Of a stretch of 36,517 nucleotides of DNA, positions 1 through 6,929 are shown one piece after another (the stretch's first letter is position 1; each line of letters begins with the position of its first letter). The stretch is from NCBI RefSeq assembly GCF_016908975.1, contig NZ_JAFBEX010000038.1:1-36517 (forward strand), read 5' to 3'. The notes under the pieces were generated by a model. The model made no database searches and was not told the DNA's origin. It worked only from the letters and a program-made list of their open reading frames with translations. Source of the stretch: Neobacillus cucumis (GTDB taxonomy: Bacteria > Bacillota > Bacilli > Bacillales > Cytobacillaceae). A program made the translations under genes and the position numbers.

Positions 1-62
1 AATCGATTATAATTCATCCCCTTTTATTATAGAAATATATAATATAGCAGACTTGTAGAAAC

Positions 63-393
63 CGAATGTTGGCTTATTCGTAGGATTTCAAATATATACG
101 GAGTACCAGATTTCTTCAACATAAGGGCACAGACCCATCAGTTTAGCAAAACTGGCCTCCACCCCTTGGATAGGCATGACGAAGGAATGATAGGGCGATT
201 GACCCGTTGAGACATGGGAGGGAAAGCCTCCAGGGGCGGCGTGGAGATGTACATTATATGGTAAAATATGGAGTATGAATTCACTCCTTTATTTCGCTAT
301 GCCTTCACGAAGCCGTAATGATCTGAACTCATTTCGAGTAACCGTTAACCTTAATTAAAGGGGTGTGAAATCCTGCGAATAAGCGAGCATTCG
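63..393. mobile_element. 331-bp element bounded by 28-bp inverted repeats (MITE- or IS-remnant-like)
   Basis: Positions 63-90 and the reverse complement of 366-393 match at 25 of 28 bases. Both ends therefore begin and finish with CGAATG/CATTCG, and each arm also holds a small inner palindrome (CGAAT...ATTCG). The interior has no intact gene. It contains a short hairpin with a purine-rich loop near 219-233 and a roughly 60-codon minus-strand open frame that ends near 102. No target-site duplication is obvious outside the arms. It could be a MITE, the end of an insertion sequence, or a large structured RNA. The inverted repeats are seen directly; the mobile nature is inferred. Confidence 0.5.
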
Positions 394-451
394 AGAGAAA
401 ATCGTATTAAACTGAGGGAGTTGAAGAAGGACTCGGAAAATATAGTAAAGG

Positions 452-489
452 AAACTCGCCAATATACCTGTGGCGAGTTTTGATTTTTT
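452..489 (+). terminator. Rho-independent terminator-like hairpin
   Basis: The arms AAACTCGCCA and TGGCGAGTTT are perfect complements around a 9-base loop, followed by TGATTTTTT. It sits downstream of the inverted-repeat element and before the MerR promoter, so it separates the two. Confidence 0.7.
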
Positions 490-577
490 GTATGTCAATA
501 TCGAAGTTAAAGCAACTGTCATTTTGGTTTATAACTTTGGGAAAGCACCTCAGAACGGGCAGAAGAATTAATAATTC

Positions 578-608
578 TGGACTTAGAGTAAACTCTAAGT
601 ATTATTCT
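578..608 (+). promoter_or_regulatory. MerR-type operator-promoter of the merR-like gene
   Basis: The palindrome ACTTAGAGT-AA-ACTCTAAGT (581-600) lies between a -35-like TGGACT (578-583) and a -10-like TATTCT (603-608). The spacer is exactly 19 bp, the overlong spacing characteristic of MerR-family promoters. The palindrome core matches the one at 1120-1139, so the regulator probably controls its own gene. Transcription would begin near 614-616, which rules out the TTG at 613 as a translation start. Confidence 0.8.
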
Positions 609-675
609 TACTTTGTGTCAAAAATTTAAAATGAAAGAGGATATAGACATATCAGATTTAATGGAGGCGATTATA

Positions 676-1050
676 TTGACATATTCTATTGGAGAATTTT
701 CTAAAATTGTTGGGTTAAGTGAACATACATTGAGGTTTTATGAAAAGGAAGGCTTAATAAAAGTAAACAGAGACGATAACAATGTCAGAATCTACACAGA
801 TGAAAATAAATTATGGATTGAATCATTGCTCCATCTAAAAAATACGGGGATGTCTCTAAAAGACATGAAGCAATTTGCCATGTGGGGGCATGTTGGGGAT
901 GAAACAATGGAAGAGCGGTTAGCTTTACTTAAAAATCATCGAAAAAAAGTAGTGGAAGAATTTGAGAAGCTTCGTCAAAGTTTAGAACATCTCGATAATA
1001 AAATTAATTTTTATGAAAATGAATTAGGAGACTGTTTCTCTAAAAATTAA
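676..1050 (+). CDS. MerR-family transcriptional regulator
   Basis: This 124-residue DNA-binding regulator has an N-terminal winged helix-turn-helix (about residues 2-70, including TLRFYEKEGLI) and a long C-terminal coiled-coil helix (about 76-115) for dimerisation. I chose the TTG start at 676 because GGAGG lies 8 bases upstream and the next upstream start lies at the predicted transcription start. The only cysteine is near the C-terminus (residue 120, GDCFSKN). AdhR/NmlR-type relatives that sense electrophiles use a cysteine elsewhere, so the sensing mode is open. Matching palindromes before this gene and before the flavin oxidoreductase at 1217 make it the likely regulator of both. Confidence 0.9.
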   Translation: MTYSIGEFSKIVGLSEHTLRFYEKEGLIKVNRDDNNVRIYTDENKLWIESLLHLKNTGMSLKDMKQFAMWGHVGDETMEERLALLKNHRKKVVEEFEKLRQSLEHLDNKINFYENELGDCFSKN

Positions 1051-1116
1051 ACAGCCATTAGTTTTTCCATTTGTGTCTTTTTGAAAAAACTCGTAATCGA
1101 AAAAATAAAAAAACAC

Positions 1117-1147
1117 TTGCCTTAGAGTGCTCTCTAAGGATTAACCT
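1117..1147 (+). promoter_or_regulatory. MerR-type operator-promoter of the Old Yellow Enzyme gene
   Basis: The near-palindrome CCTTAGAGT-GC-TCTCTAAGG lies between TTGCCT (1117-1122) and TAACCT (1142-1147). The spacer is 19 bp. It shares the CTTAGAGT/CTCTAAG core with the operator at 581-600, so both promoters probably answer to the same MerR protein. Confidence 0.85.
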
Positions 1148-1216
1148 ATTCTTGCACCATTTGATACACCTTTATAAAATAGTGCAAAACTAACTAGAAC
1201 AAGAAAGAGGTTAAAA

Positions 1217-2341
1217 ATGAACACAAAATATAGCAACTTATTTGAATCATTTACATTTAAAAATGGTATCACCATAAAAAATAGAGTCGTTATGGCACCA
1301 ATGACAACTTGGAGCAGTAATGATGATTACACCGTTTCAGATGAAGAAGTAAAATATTATAAAAAAAGAGTCAATGGAGTAGGACTTGTTATCACAGGAT
1401 GTACTCATGTTCAACCAAGCGGTATAGGTTTTACACATGAATTCGCAGCTTATGATGATAAATTTATTCCAAGTCTACGGAAATTGGCGGATGAGGCGAA
1501 AAGTGGAGGAGCTCCTGCGTTACTTCAAATTTTTCATGCAGGCAACAAAGCACTGCCATCTTTAACTCCAAATGGTGAGGTGGTTAGTTCCAGTGCTGTA
1601 GAGACTGAAGCTACTGCATTTGCTCCTTCAGTATTACCTAGAGAACTTTCACATGATGAAATAATAGAAGTGATTCATGCTTTTGGAGAAACAACCAGAC
1701 GAGCTATTGAAGCTGGTTTTGATGGTGTTGAAATTCATGGTGCACACGGATTTTTACTTCAAAACTTCTTCTCTCCTTTCTTCAATAGACGTGAGGATAA
1801 ATGGGGTGGCTCTCTAGAAAATCGCTTGCGTTTCCCATTGGCAGTCATTCAGGAAATGAAAAATGTGATTAAGAATCACGCAACAAAGCCGTTTATTTTA
1901 GGGTATAGAATATCACCCGAAGAAAATAGCGGTTATGGGATGGAAGATGCCTATGAATTAATTGACCATCTGGTTGAACAGGGTTTGGATTACATCCATG
2001 TTTCGCTTGATGATGTATCTTCAAAACCACGAGGCATTGCAGATGGAAAAACACGGCTTGAATTAATTGTTGAACATGTAAACGACAGAGTCCCTGTAAT
2101 GGCTGCGGGTTCTATGGTAAATGCTGATGATGTTGCATCTGCATTAGATAAGGGTCTATCCCTAGCAGCAGTTGGTCATACATTAATCATGAATCCAGAC
2201 TGGGTAGAAAAGATTCAGAATGGAAAAGAAGCTGAAATTGAGACAGCGATTAAAACTTCAAAAGTAAGCGAGCTTGAGCTTCCAGAAAAACTTTGGAATT
2301 TCATTAAAGTTTCAGGTCCCTGGTTTAAGATTGAAGATTAA
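1217..2341 (+). CDS. NADH:flavin oxidoreductase, Old Yellow Enzyme family
   Basis: This is a 374-residue FMN-dependent TIM-barrel reductase of the cytosol. Family members reduce activated C=C bonds such as enones, quinones and other electrophiles with NAD(P)H. Visible motifs are MAPMTT at 26-31, LQIFHAG near 103-109, the substrate-binding IHGAHG at 173-178 followed by FLLQNFFSP and the WGGS loop near 196, and a C-terminal FMN phosphate region with AAGSM. Length is normal for the single-domain family. The AAGAGG ribosome site lies 6 bases before the ATG. The gene lies alone behind a MerR-type promoter, which suggests induction by an electrophile or aldehyde. The precise substrate cannot be told. 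Confidence 0.93.
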   Translation: MNTKYSNLFESFTFKNGITIKNRVVMAPMTTWSSNDDYTVSDEEVKYYKKRVNGVGLVITGCTHVQPSGIGFTHEFAAYDDKFIPSLRKLADEAKSGGAPALLQIFHAGNKALPSLTPNGEVVSSSAVETEATAFAPSVLPRELSHDEIIEVIHAFGETTRRAIEAGFDGVEIHGAHGFLLQNFFSPFFNRREDKWGGSLENRLRFPLAVIQEMKNVIKNHATKPFILGYRISPEENSGYGMEDAYELIDHLVEQGLDYIHVSLDDVSSKPRGIADGKTRLELIVEHVNDRVPVMAAGSMVNADDVASALDKGLSLAAVGHTLIMNPDWVEKIQNGKEAEIETAIKTSKVSELELPEKLWNFIKVSGPWFKIED

Positions 2342-2434
2342 AATCGAATAGAAAAGTTACTGTTTTTTTCAGACCCACTTTTTTTGGGGTGCTTATTTGG
2401 TATTTGAGACATTAATAAAAAGGAAGATTGAACT

Positions 2435-2545
2435 CAAATCTTGTGAAGCTTTGTACTTAAACAAACGGGTAGCTTTAGTTAAACTATCTGGATTCCTGCT
2501 GGATTGGAACCTGATGATCGCTGAGGCGGTCCTTTTTTCTTTGCA
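2435..2545 (-). repeat. Dispersed intergenic repeat, copy 1 (also a likely terminator)
   Basis: Read on the minus strand this matches the copies near 17307, 18850 and 21636: a GACCGCC-CAGCGATCATC block followed by a CCCGTTTGTTTAAGT block. On the plus strand, GGAACC (2506-2511) pairs with GGTCC (2528-2532) and is followed by six T, so this copy probably terminates the upstream oxidoreductase transcript. The 69-codon open frame across it has no family match that I recognise and is probably not a gene. Confidence 0.6.
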
Positions 2546-2615
2546 TTGGAATAGCAAGTGCAATAGGTTTATTGGGAAAATTGAAAAGGAAAAAATTAAT
2601 TTGTGAGGATAAATA

Positions 2616-2867
2616 ATGCATGTGACAATAGAATTACATTACAAAGCCAGCAGCAAGTTAATGCAGAGAGCCAGTCTTCCACTAAGAGGTAAACGGACGG
2701 AATTTGTTGCTTATCAGTGGTGGAAACAAATACAAAAAGAAATGTCCTATCACGCAACATTGGAACAAGTGATTATTAACGGAGACAATGACATCACTCA
2801 GTTAGTTATGGATATAGAAACTCAGGAGCGGAACAAGATTAACGAAAATCTGGATTTACCTTTTTAA
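2616..2867 (+). CDS. Small hypothetical protein
   Basis: This 83-residue soluble protein has a GTGAGG ribosome site about 10 bases before its ATG. The middle carries LPLRGKRTEFVAYQWWKQI, followed by an acidic C-terminal half. It resembles short orphan proteins common in Bacillus, but I recognise no domain or function. No transmembrane segment or signal peptide is seen. It stands alone between an intergenic repeat and the IS200-like relic. Confidence 0.6.
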   Translation: MHVTIELHYKASSKLMQRASLPLRGKRTEFVAYQWWKQIQKEMSYHATLEQVIINGDNDITQLVMDIETQERNKINENLDLPF

Positions 2868-2997
2868 TGAACAATAGAGAATTCATTGATGGGTTGATGT
2901 TTAATAATCCCTTTGTACCTCGTATATGATAAGCGTTTTTGATAACGTAGAATTTATAGAACTTGCTTTAAAAGCATTTTAGTGAGGTAGGGTACTG

Positions 2998-3388
2998 ATG
3001 ACTGAAATATATTCAAGCAAATATAACGATAGCTTTTTGCAATATCATGTTGCTTTTTTTACTAAAAATACACTTAAACTCAATGAAATCAATTTCATCA
3101 AAAATTATTTTAAAAGCGTGTCAATTAGGGCATGAATTCAAGATTTTGAAATTGGAGTTTGGTAAGAATTCTGTAAGGCTTATTATCAACTGCCAAACCA
3201 CTGACTCTATACCAAATCTTATAAAAGCACTTAAAGGTGGATCGGCAAGGTTTTTGTATAAGGAGTTTCCTGATTCTAAAGTAGAACATGGAAGTAGCCT
3301 GTGGGATCCAAAGTACATAATATCAACAGATGAAATCCAGTTTGACAAAATGATTCAAAACTATAAAGGTGTCTCAACAACTATTTAA
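2998..3388 (+). pseudogene. IS200/IS605 TnpA-like (Y1 transposase) relic, frameshifted and without catalytic residues
   Basis: Frame 1 starts at ATG 2998 behind GAGGTAGGG and encodes a start like that of Y1 transposases (SFLQYHVAFFTKN) until a TGA at 3130. Frame 2 carries the remainder to 3388, including LKGGSARFLYKEFP and LWDPKYIIST, which match the conserved LKG-S-R-L--EFP and LW---Y---T segments of TnpA. One base change near 3110 would join them into about 129 residues, normal for the family. The HUH motif (usually DHVHL) reads NSVRL, and the segment that normally holds the nucleophilic tyrosine (KYIENQ) reads KMIQNY. The relic is therefore catalytically dead as well as broken. Confidence 0.7.
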
Positions 3389-3389
3389 T

Positions 3390-3418
3390 GCTCATTTCTA
3401 TTAAAATGAGCTTTTTTT
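3390..3418 (+). terminator. Rho-independent terminator
   Basis: GCTCATTT (3390-3397) pairs perfectly with AAATGAGC (3404-3411) and is followed by seven T. It lies directly after the stop codon of the IS200-like relic. Confidence 0.85.
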
Positions 3419-3785
3419 GTTTTAACATCTTAATAATTAACGATTCGAATACGCATATTGTAGTGGTTCTGGCAATTATTGTGCTCTACCCCTAATCTCT
3501 TCTTTTATTGCTAGGATAATTGACCCGTACGATAATTATAGATTAAAAATAATTAAACGAGCGATTGTGATTTAATTTTAATAAGGGAGTTTCTGGATTA
3601 ACTAATAGCAGAGCCAGTAAGACCATGGCATTCCGAATTTTAGACAATGGATATTTTGATTACAGACGGGACCAAAAGGCAATCGAAAATTAATAAATTT
3701 AATTTTTTCGAGAATTTCGGTACTCAAAAATATGAATTTAATGATAATATAAAATTGGTAATGTCAAACCATATAAGGGGGAAAA
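3419..3785. other. Intergenic region without a convincing gene
   Basis: No gene of normal size is seen. A 22-codon frame starting at ATG 3625 (MAFRILDNGYFDY...) looks protein-like but has no clear ribosome site and may be a gene fragment. The last 60 bases are very AT-rich and probably contain the promoter of the next gene. Confidence 0.5.
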
Positions 3786-4817
3786 ATGAAATTTACTAGA
3801 AAAATTGTTGGATTTCGTTCAGGGAAACGTAGAAACAAAGTAATAGCTATTATAGGTTATCTCCTGTTTGTTGCAGGACTATTGGGGCAAAAGTCGGATG
3901 CCCCGACTGCATGGGATGGATTTGTACATACTTTAGCTTGGATTTTACTTTTTTTATTTATTGTAATCCCAACTGCAAATCTCTTTTCAATAAGGAAAAG
4001 GCTATTCTTTTTTAACAGACTATCTATTATTGGTAGGGTTTTCGGTGTTTTAGGTTATGCTTTGCTTTCCTTAATCGTTTTCTGCACAATTGGATTTGGA
4101 ATGGAATCTGCAACAGCGAAGCAAATAGAAGCTAAACAGCAAGCTCAGCAACAGGTTGCGGTAAAGGAATCAGCAGATTCTAAAGTAAAAGCTGAAGAAG
4201 AAGCAAAAGCCAAAGTTAAAGCAGAGGAAGAAGCAAAAGCGAAAGCAAAAGCGAAAGCCGATGCAAAAGCCAAGGCAGAGAAAGAGGCAAAAGCTAAGGC
4301 TGAAGCACAGGCAAAAGCCCAAGCAGAAGTTGCTGCAAAAGCCCAAGCAGAAGCAGCTGTAAAAGCTAAAGCAGAGGCAGCTGCAAAGGCCCAAGCGGAA
4401 GCACAGGCAAAAGCCCAAGCAGAAGCAGCCGCAAAGGCTCAAGCAGAAGCACAGGCAAAAGCCCAAGCAGAAGCAGCCGCAAAAGCTAAAGCAGAGGCAG
4501 CTGCAAAGGCCCAAGCAGAAGCAGCCGCTAAAGCACAACAAGCAACGGTTCAAATAATAAGTATTTCGAATCCAGCACCTCGCAATAGCATTGCTACTTT
4601 AAGAGCGAAGGTAGCACCTGGAGCTACTGCCTACATTGCGGTTCATTACGAAAGTGGTGACAGTACTGCTCAAGGGCTTGAGCCTAAACAGGCAGATTCA
4701 AATGGAAATGTTTCGTGGTCCTGGCATGTGGGAGGACGTTCCACACTAGGTACAGTCCCTGTTACAGTTTCGTGTAATAATGCAAGTGCAGAAACACAAT
4801 TTACAGTTGTCCATTAA
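3786..4817 (+). CDS. Membrane-anchored protein with long Ala/Lys/Glu repeat and C-terminal Ig-like domain
   Basis: This 343-residue protein has an AAGGGGG ribosome site 5 bases before the ATG. Residues 1-105 hold three hydrophobic segments (about 18-34, 46-66 and 81-105). Residues 112-250 are a low-complexity helical stretch of AKA, AEA and AQAEA units, probably a long coiled coil or rigid helix. Residues 253-343 form a beta-rich domain (VAPGATAYIAVHY, WSWHVGG, VPVTVSC) resembling Ig-like domains at the C-termini of secreted Bacillus proteins. I infer an envelope protein whose helix spans the wall and presents the end domain. Function is unknown. A minus-strand open frame over the repeat is an artefact of its composition. 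Confidence 0.8.
   Translation: MKFTRKIVGFRSGKRRNKVIAIIGYLLFVAGLLGQKSDAPTAWDGFVHTLAWILLFLFIVIPTANLFSIRKRLFFFNRLSIIGRVFGVLGYALLSLIVFCTIGFGMESATAKQIEAKQQAQQQVAVKESADSKVKAEEEAKAKVKAEEEAKAKAKAKADAKAKAEKEAKAKAEAQAKAQAEVAAKAQAEAAVKAKAEAAAKAQAEAQAKAQAEAAAKAQAEAQAKAQAEAAAKAKAEAAAKAQAEAAAKAQQATVQIISISNPAPRNSIATLRAKVAPGATAYIAVHYESGDSTAQGLEPKQADSNGNVSWSWHVGGRSTLGTVPVTVSCNNASAETQFTVVH
4188..4541 (+). repeat. Imperfect tandem repeat inside the coding region
   Basis: Short units such as GCAAAAGCCCAAGCAGAA recur in frame and encode AKAQAE and variants. The copies are near-identical at DNA level around 4390-4530, so slippage could change the length of the helical segment without shifting the frame. Confidence 0.8.
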
Positions 4818-4909
4818 ACAACTGCACATTGTTTAGATTCTATTAGTATTACAGGGTCAGTTAATTTGGTATTAGGTTTAGTGTCAATTCTAATCAAATA
4901 GATAAGAAA

Positions 4910-4933
4910 AACCCCTCTTGACCAAGAGGGGTT
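4910..4933. terminator. Bidirectional terminator between convergent genes
   Basis: AACCCCTCTT pairs perfectly with AAGAGGGGTT around a 4-base loop. It is flanked by A-rich sequence on the left and T-rich sequence on the right, and it lies between the plus-strand gene ending at 4817 and minus-strand coding sequence. Confidence 0.8.
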
Positions 4934-4948
4934 CAATTTTAAATAAAT

Positions 4949-5052
4949 TTAGGTGTCAAATTTTTCATTCCTCTTCAACATTTTCAAACCATTAATCCAT
5001 AGTTCAACGAGTTTTACCCCATCAATCAATTCAATATTCAATCCCTCACAAT
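4949..5052 (-). pseudogene. Possible C-terminal fragment of a restriction-type protein (Mrr-like)
   Basis: About 32 codons on the minus strand end at a TAA at 4949-4951 and include IELIDGVKLVELWING. This resembles the LIDG--L--LM segment found at the end of Mrr-type restriction endonuclease domains. There is no start codon with a ribosome site and the frame is closed upstream, so at most it is a remnant. The family assignment is tentative. Confidence 0.3.
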
Positions 5053-5055
5053 TAA

Positions 5056-5307
5056 TTATGCAATATTAGGATTACACTTACAACCAACTTCATGTGATTG
5101 TAAGAAATCTTTAAACACTTCTTCATTTATTTCTTCATCAAAATCAGCTAGCAAATCTAGAGTTATACATCTTCGATTAGCAACCGAAATAATTAAACCT
5201 AGTTCATAATACATTTTTTTGGTCAGTATTCCATTTTCAATATTATTTTTAATTTCGTTATAGAAACGAATTAGAAATTCAATAGGTAACTTTTCATAAA
5301 ACTTCAT
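5056..5307 (-). CDS. Small hypothetical protein
   Basis: This 83-residue soluble protein starts at ATG 5307 behind GGAGGAG about 8 bases upstream. It is rich in Glu, Ile and Leu, predicted mostly helical (LPIEFLIRFYNEI, then LDLLADFDEEINEEVF), and ends with HEVGCKCNPN, which has two nearby cysteines. I recognise no family. The good ribosome site and its placement before a convergent terminator support a real gene. Confidence 0.65.
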   Translation of the reverse strand: MKFYEKLPIEFLIRFYNEIKNNIENGILTKKMYYELGLIISVANRRCITLDLLADFDEEINEEVFKDFLQSHEVGCKCNPNIA

Positions 5308-5428
5308 AAATTGTACTCTCCTCCGTCTATTTGAAAACCCTTACAATTAATATATCATATTATAACTTATTTAAATGTTACAACATTTTAAAAATTTAAT
5401 GAGAATCAAAAATACGGTCCAAATAAGT

Positions 5429-5466
5429 AATGGGTAAGGATTTATGCTTCCTCACCCATTTTTTAT
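5429..5466. terminator. Stem-loop with T-run on the plus strand
   Basis: AATGGGTAAGGA (5429-5440) pairs with TCCTCACCCATT (5449-5460) with one internal mismatch and is followed by TTTTT on the plus strand. It lies just downstream of the minus-strand ribbon-helix-helix gene, where the T-run is on the wrong strand, so its direction of action is uncertain. Confidence 0.5.
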
Positions 5467-5472
5467 TCCCGA

Positions 5473-5682
5473 TCAACTCAAACGACCGTTCACTTCATTC
5501 TTAATTTTCTGTAGCTCTTCAAAGATTGTGGCCCCATTTTCTTCGTAATCCGCCACTAGATGACAAATTGCCATTAGGCTTAATTGGTTCATTGAATAGC
5601 CTGTTTCGTCGTGCAGATCTCGGAGTCTATCCTTTAATTTAGGAGGAAGATAAATTCCAAACCTTTCCCGATTATCTGTCAA
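5473..5682 (-). CDS. Ribbon-helix-helix-type small DNA-binding protein
   Basis: These 69 residues begin with a short beta segment (RFGIYLPPKLKDRL) followed by two helices with GYSMNQL, the pattern of Arc/CopG/ParD-type regulators in which the strand contacts DNA as a dimer. The TTG start at 5682 is supported by AAGGTG 7 bases upstream; the overlapping ATG is out of frame. An imperfect SOS box (GAAC-ATAC-GTTT on this strand) lies about 58 bases upstream. No partner toxin is visible beside it. It may regulate itself or the divergent operon that follows. Confidence 0.7.
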   Translation of the reverse strand: MTDNRERFGIYLPPKLKDRLRDLHDETGYSMNQLSLMAICHLVADYEENGATIFEELQKIKNEVNGRLS

Positions 5683-5739
5683 TATTCATCACCTTCTAGG
5701 CCTTTATTTATATGAATTTCCTTACTAATATCATACCAC

Positions 5740-5751
5740 AAACGTATGTTC
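5740..5751 (-). promoter_or_regulatory. Imperfect LexA (SOS) box
   Basis: On the minus strand the sequence is GAAC-ATAC-GTTT, seven of eight fixed bases of the Bacillus LexA consensus GAAC-N4-GTTC. It faces the ribbon-helix-helix gene. Function is inferred. Confidence 0.4.
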
Positions 5752-5833
5752 TGTATCAATAAAATTCCATTCGTTATTGAAGGTCCGCCAATCTATTAAA
5801 CGCAAAATAACACTATTTAGTGCTATTGTTTAG

Positions 5834-5852
5834 GAACAAATGTTCCTATAAT
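5834..5852 (+). promoter_or_regulatory. LexA (SOS) box overlapping a promoter
   Basis: GAACAAATGTTC (5834-5845) fits the Bacillus SOS box GAAC-N4-GTTC perfectly and is itself part of the longer palindrome GGAACAAATGTTCC. A perfect -10 TATAAT follows at 5847-5852, so bound LexA would block this promoter. YolD-type genes are commonly SOS-linked in Bacillus, which supports the call. Confidence 0.85.
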
Positions 5853-5932
5853 ATGAAAGCAAGGTAGCACATTTTAATAGTAAGGGGGACAAACAAATCG
5901 AGACTGAAAACCATTTTTTAAAATTTTTATCT

Positions 5933-6247
5933 ATGAAACCATATCAAAACCAGGACAGTACAGGCCTTTATATTTGGGGCCTTTACGGAGAAAAGGGAGA
6001 TGAAGATTCTATTTACTTCTTTTTTCTTAAGGTCACAGAAGAATTTGCGGTTCAAAATAAGGAATGTTTAAAGAGAAGAAGTGATAAATGGTTGGATAGT
6101 CGAGGAAAGAGAGTTGATCAGACAACGATATTCCTAACAATGAATGAAGAAGTATTATCGGCCATTCAAGAGTGGTATTTTAATAACCTTGAACAAATCA
6201 GACAACTATTTTTTGTAAGGAATAATGCCCACCAATTTATTCTTTAG
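5933..6247 (+). CDS. Hypothetical protein, first gene of the SOS-controlled operon
   Basis: This soluble protein has at least 104 residues and no domain I recognise. The centre carries the aromatic stretch DSIYFFFLKV, and the C-terminal third is predicted helical. The ATG at 5933 lacks a ribosome site. The frame is open upstream, and a strong AAGGGGG (5882-5888) lies 8 bases before an ATC codon at 5897, giving 12 extra residues (IETENHFLKFLS). Either the non-canonical ATC is used or the gene is weakly translated. It is the first gene after the SOS box, 21 bp before the YolD gene. Confidence 0.6.
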   Translation: MKPYQNQDSTGLYIWGLYGEKGDEDSIYFFFLKVTEEFAVQNKECLKRRSDKWLDSRGKRVDQTTIFLTMNEEVLSAIQEWYFNNLEQIRQLFFVRNNAHQFIL

Positions 6248-6268
6248 TTAAGGAGGAGAAAAACAACG

Positions 6269-6610
6269 ATGATAAGGGATCGAGGAACAAAAAAATGGAC
6301 AGCCTCTTTTATGATGCCTGAACACATACTTGAATTAAAGAAAATGATGAACGAGGCAAACAAGCAACCCCGTCCTATCTTGGATGAAATGGAGATTGAA
6401 GAGATGGAACGATTGCTGCAAAAAAGCCTTATGCAAGGTACTTTGCTTCAAGTTACTACTTGGAAAGGTGGATTCTTTAATAAAAAGGTATGTCAGGTCG
6501 TTCAAATTGATTTAGTGGCTAAAACAATTGCTTTACAAGATGAACTGCAATCCAAATTTAAAACTCCTTTTTTTAATATAACTAGTGTTACAGAAATGAA
6601 TTCCTATTAA
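6269..6610 (+). CDS. YolD-like family protein
   Basis: These 113 residues begin with IRDRGTKKWTASFMMPEH, the signature start of YolD-like proteins, and continue with an SH3-like beta-rich second half. YolD proteins are usually encoded beside Y-family translesion polymerases of the UvrX/YqjW type and are thought to modulate them. Here no polymerase gene is present anywhere in the window. AAGGAGGAG lies 10 bases before the ATG. The perfect SOS box at 5834 makes DNA-damage induction likely. Confidence 0.85.
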   Translation: MIRDRGTKKWTASFMMPEHILELKKMMNEANKQPRPILDEMEIEEMERLLQKSLMQGTLLQVTTWKGGFFNKKVCQVVQIDLVAKTIALQDELQSKFKTPFFNITSVTEMNSY

Positions 6611-6673
6611 TGCATACAAAGGTCTAGGAACATAAAAAACGTACATTTTGGCCCTCACATGGAGGTTTATAGG

Positions 6674-6847
6674 ATGGAAAAGTCCGATGTCATTTTTACG
6701 CCTCAAGAAGCACTGTTATATAAAGGACTCATAAAACAGCTAAGTGAAGCAAACTCTTATCTCGAAATAAAAATGTACCAAAACAATCTTGAGGACCCCC
6801 TAGATAAGGGAAGACTCCGAGCATTAACAAAGGATTTGAAGAGTTGA
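6674..6847 (+). CDS. Small helical protein downstream of the YolD gene
   Basis: These 57 residues are highly charged (MEKSDVIFTPQEALLYKGLI start), with no membrane segment. I place the start at ATG 6674 because GGAGG (6661-6665) lies 8 bases upstream; the ATG at 6659 overlaps that ribosome site. Similar short proteins follow yolD/uvrX genes in Bacillus, but the function is unknown. Confidence 0.65.
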   Translation: MEKSDVIFTPQEALLYKGLIKQLSEANSYLEIKMYQNNLEDPLDKGRLRALTKDLKS

Positions 6848-6929
6848 GTCCTAATACCGTCTCAAATATTGTTCTTACCGTATTTTTTTGAAAATGGTTT
6901 AGAAAAAAGAAAAAGTGAGTGTGTGTATT

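Noticed and set aside
2397..2606. 69-codon plus-strand open frame after the oxidoreductase
   Set aside because: It crosses a dispersed intergenic repeat and a probable terminator, and has no plausible product.
3047..3388. Stand-alone 113-residue protein
   Set aside because: Its first 20 codons overlap the real start of the transposase relic in another frame; it is the second half of a frameshifted gene.
4170..4553. Minus-strand 127-codon Cys/Phe/Leu-rich open frame
   Set aside because: It is the antisense of the Ala/Lys/Glu repeat; its composition follows from the repeat and it has no ribosome site.
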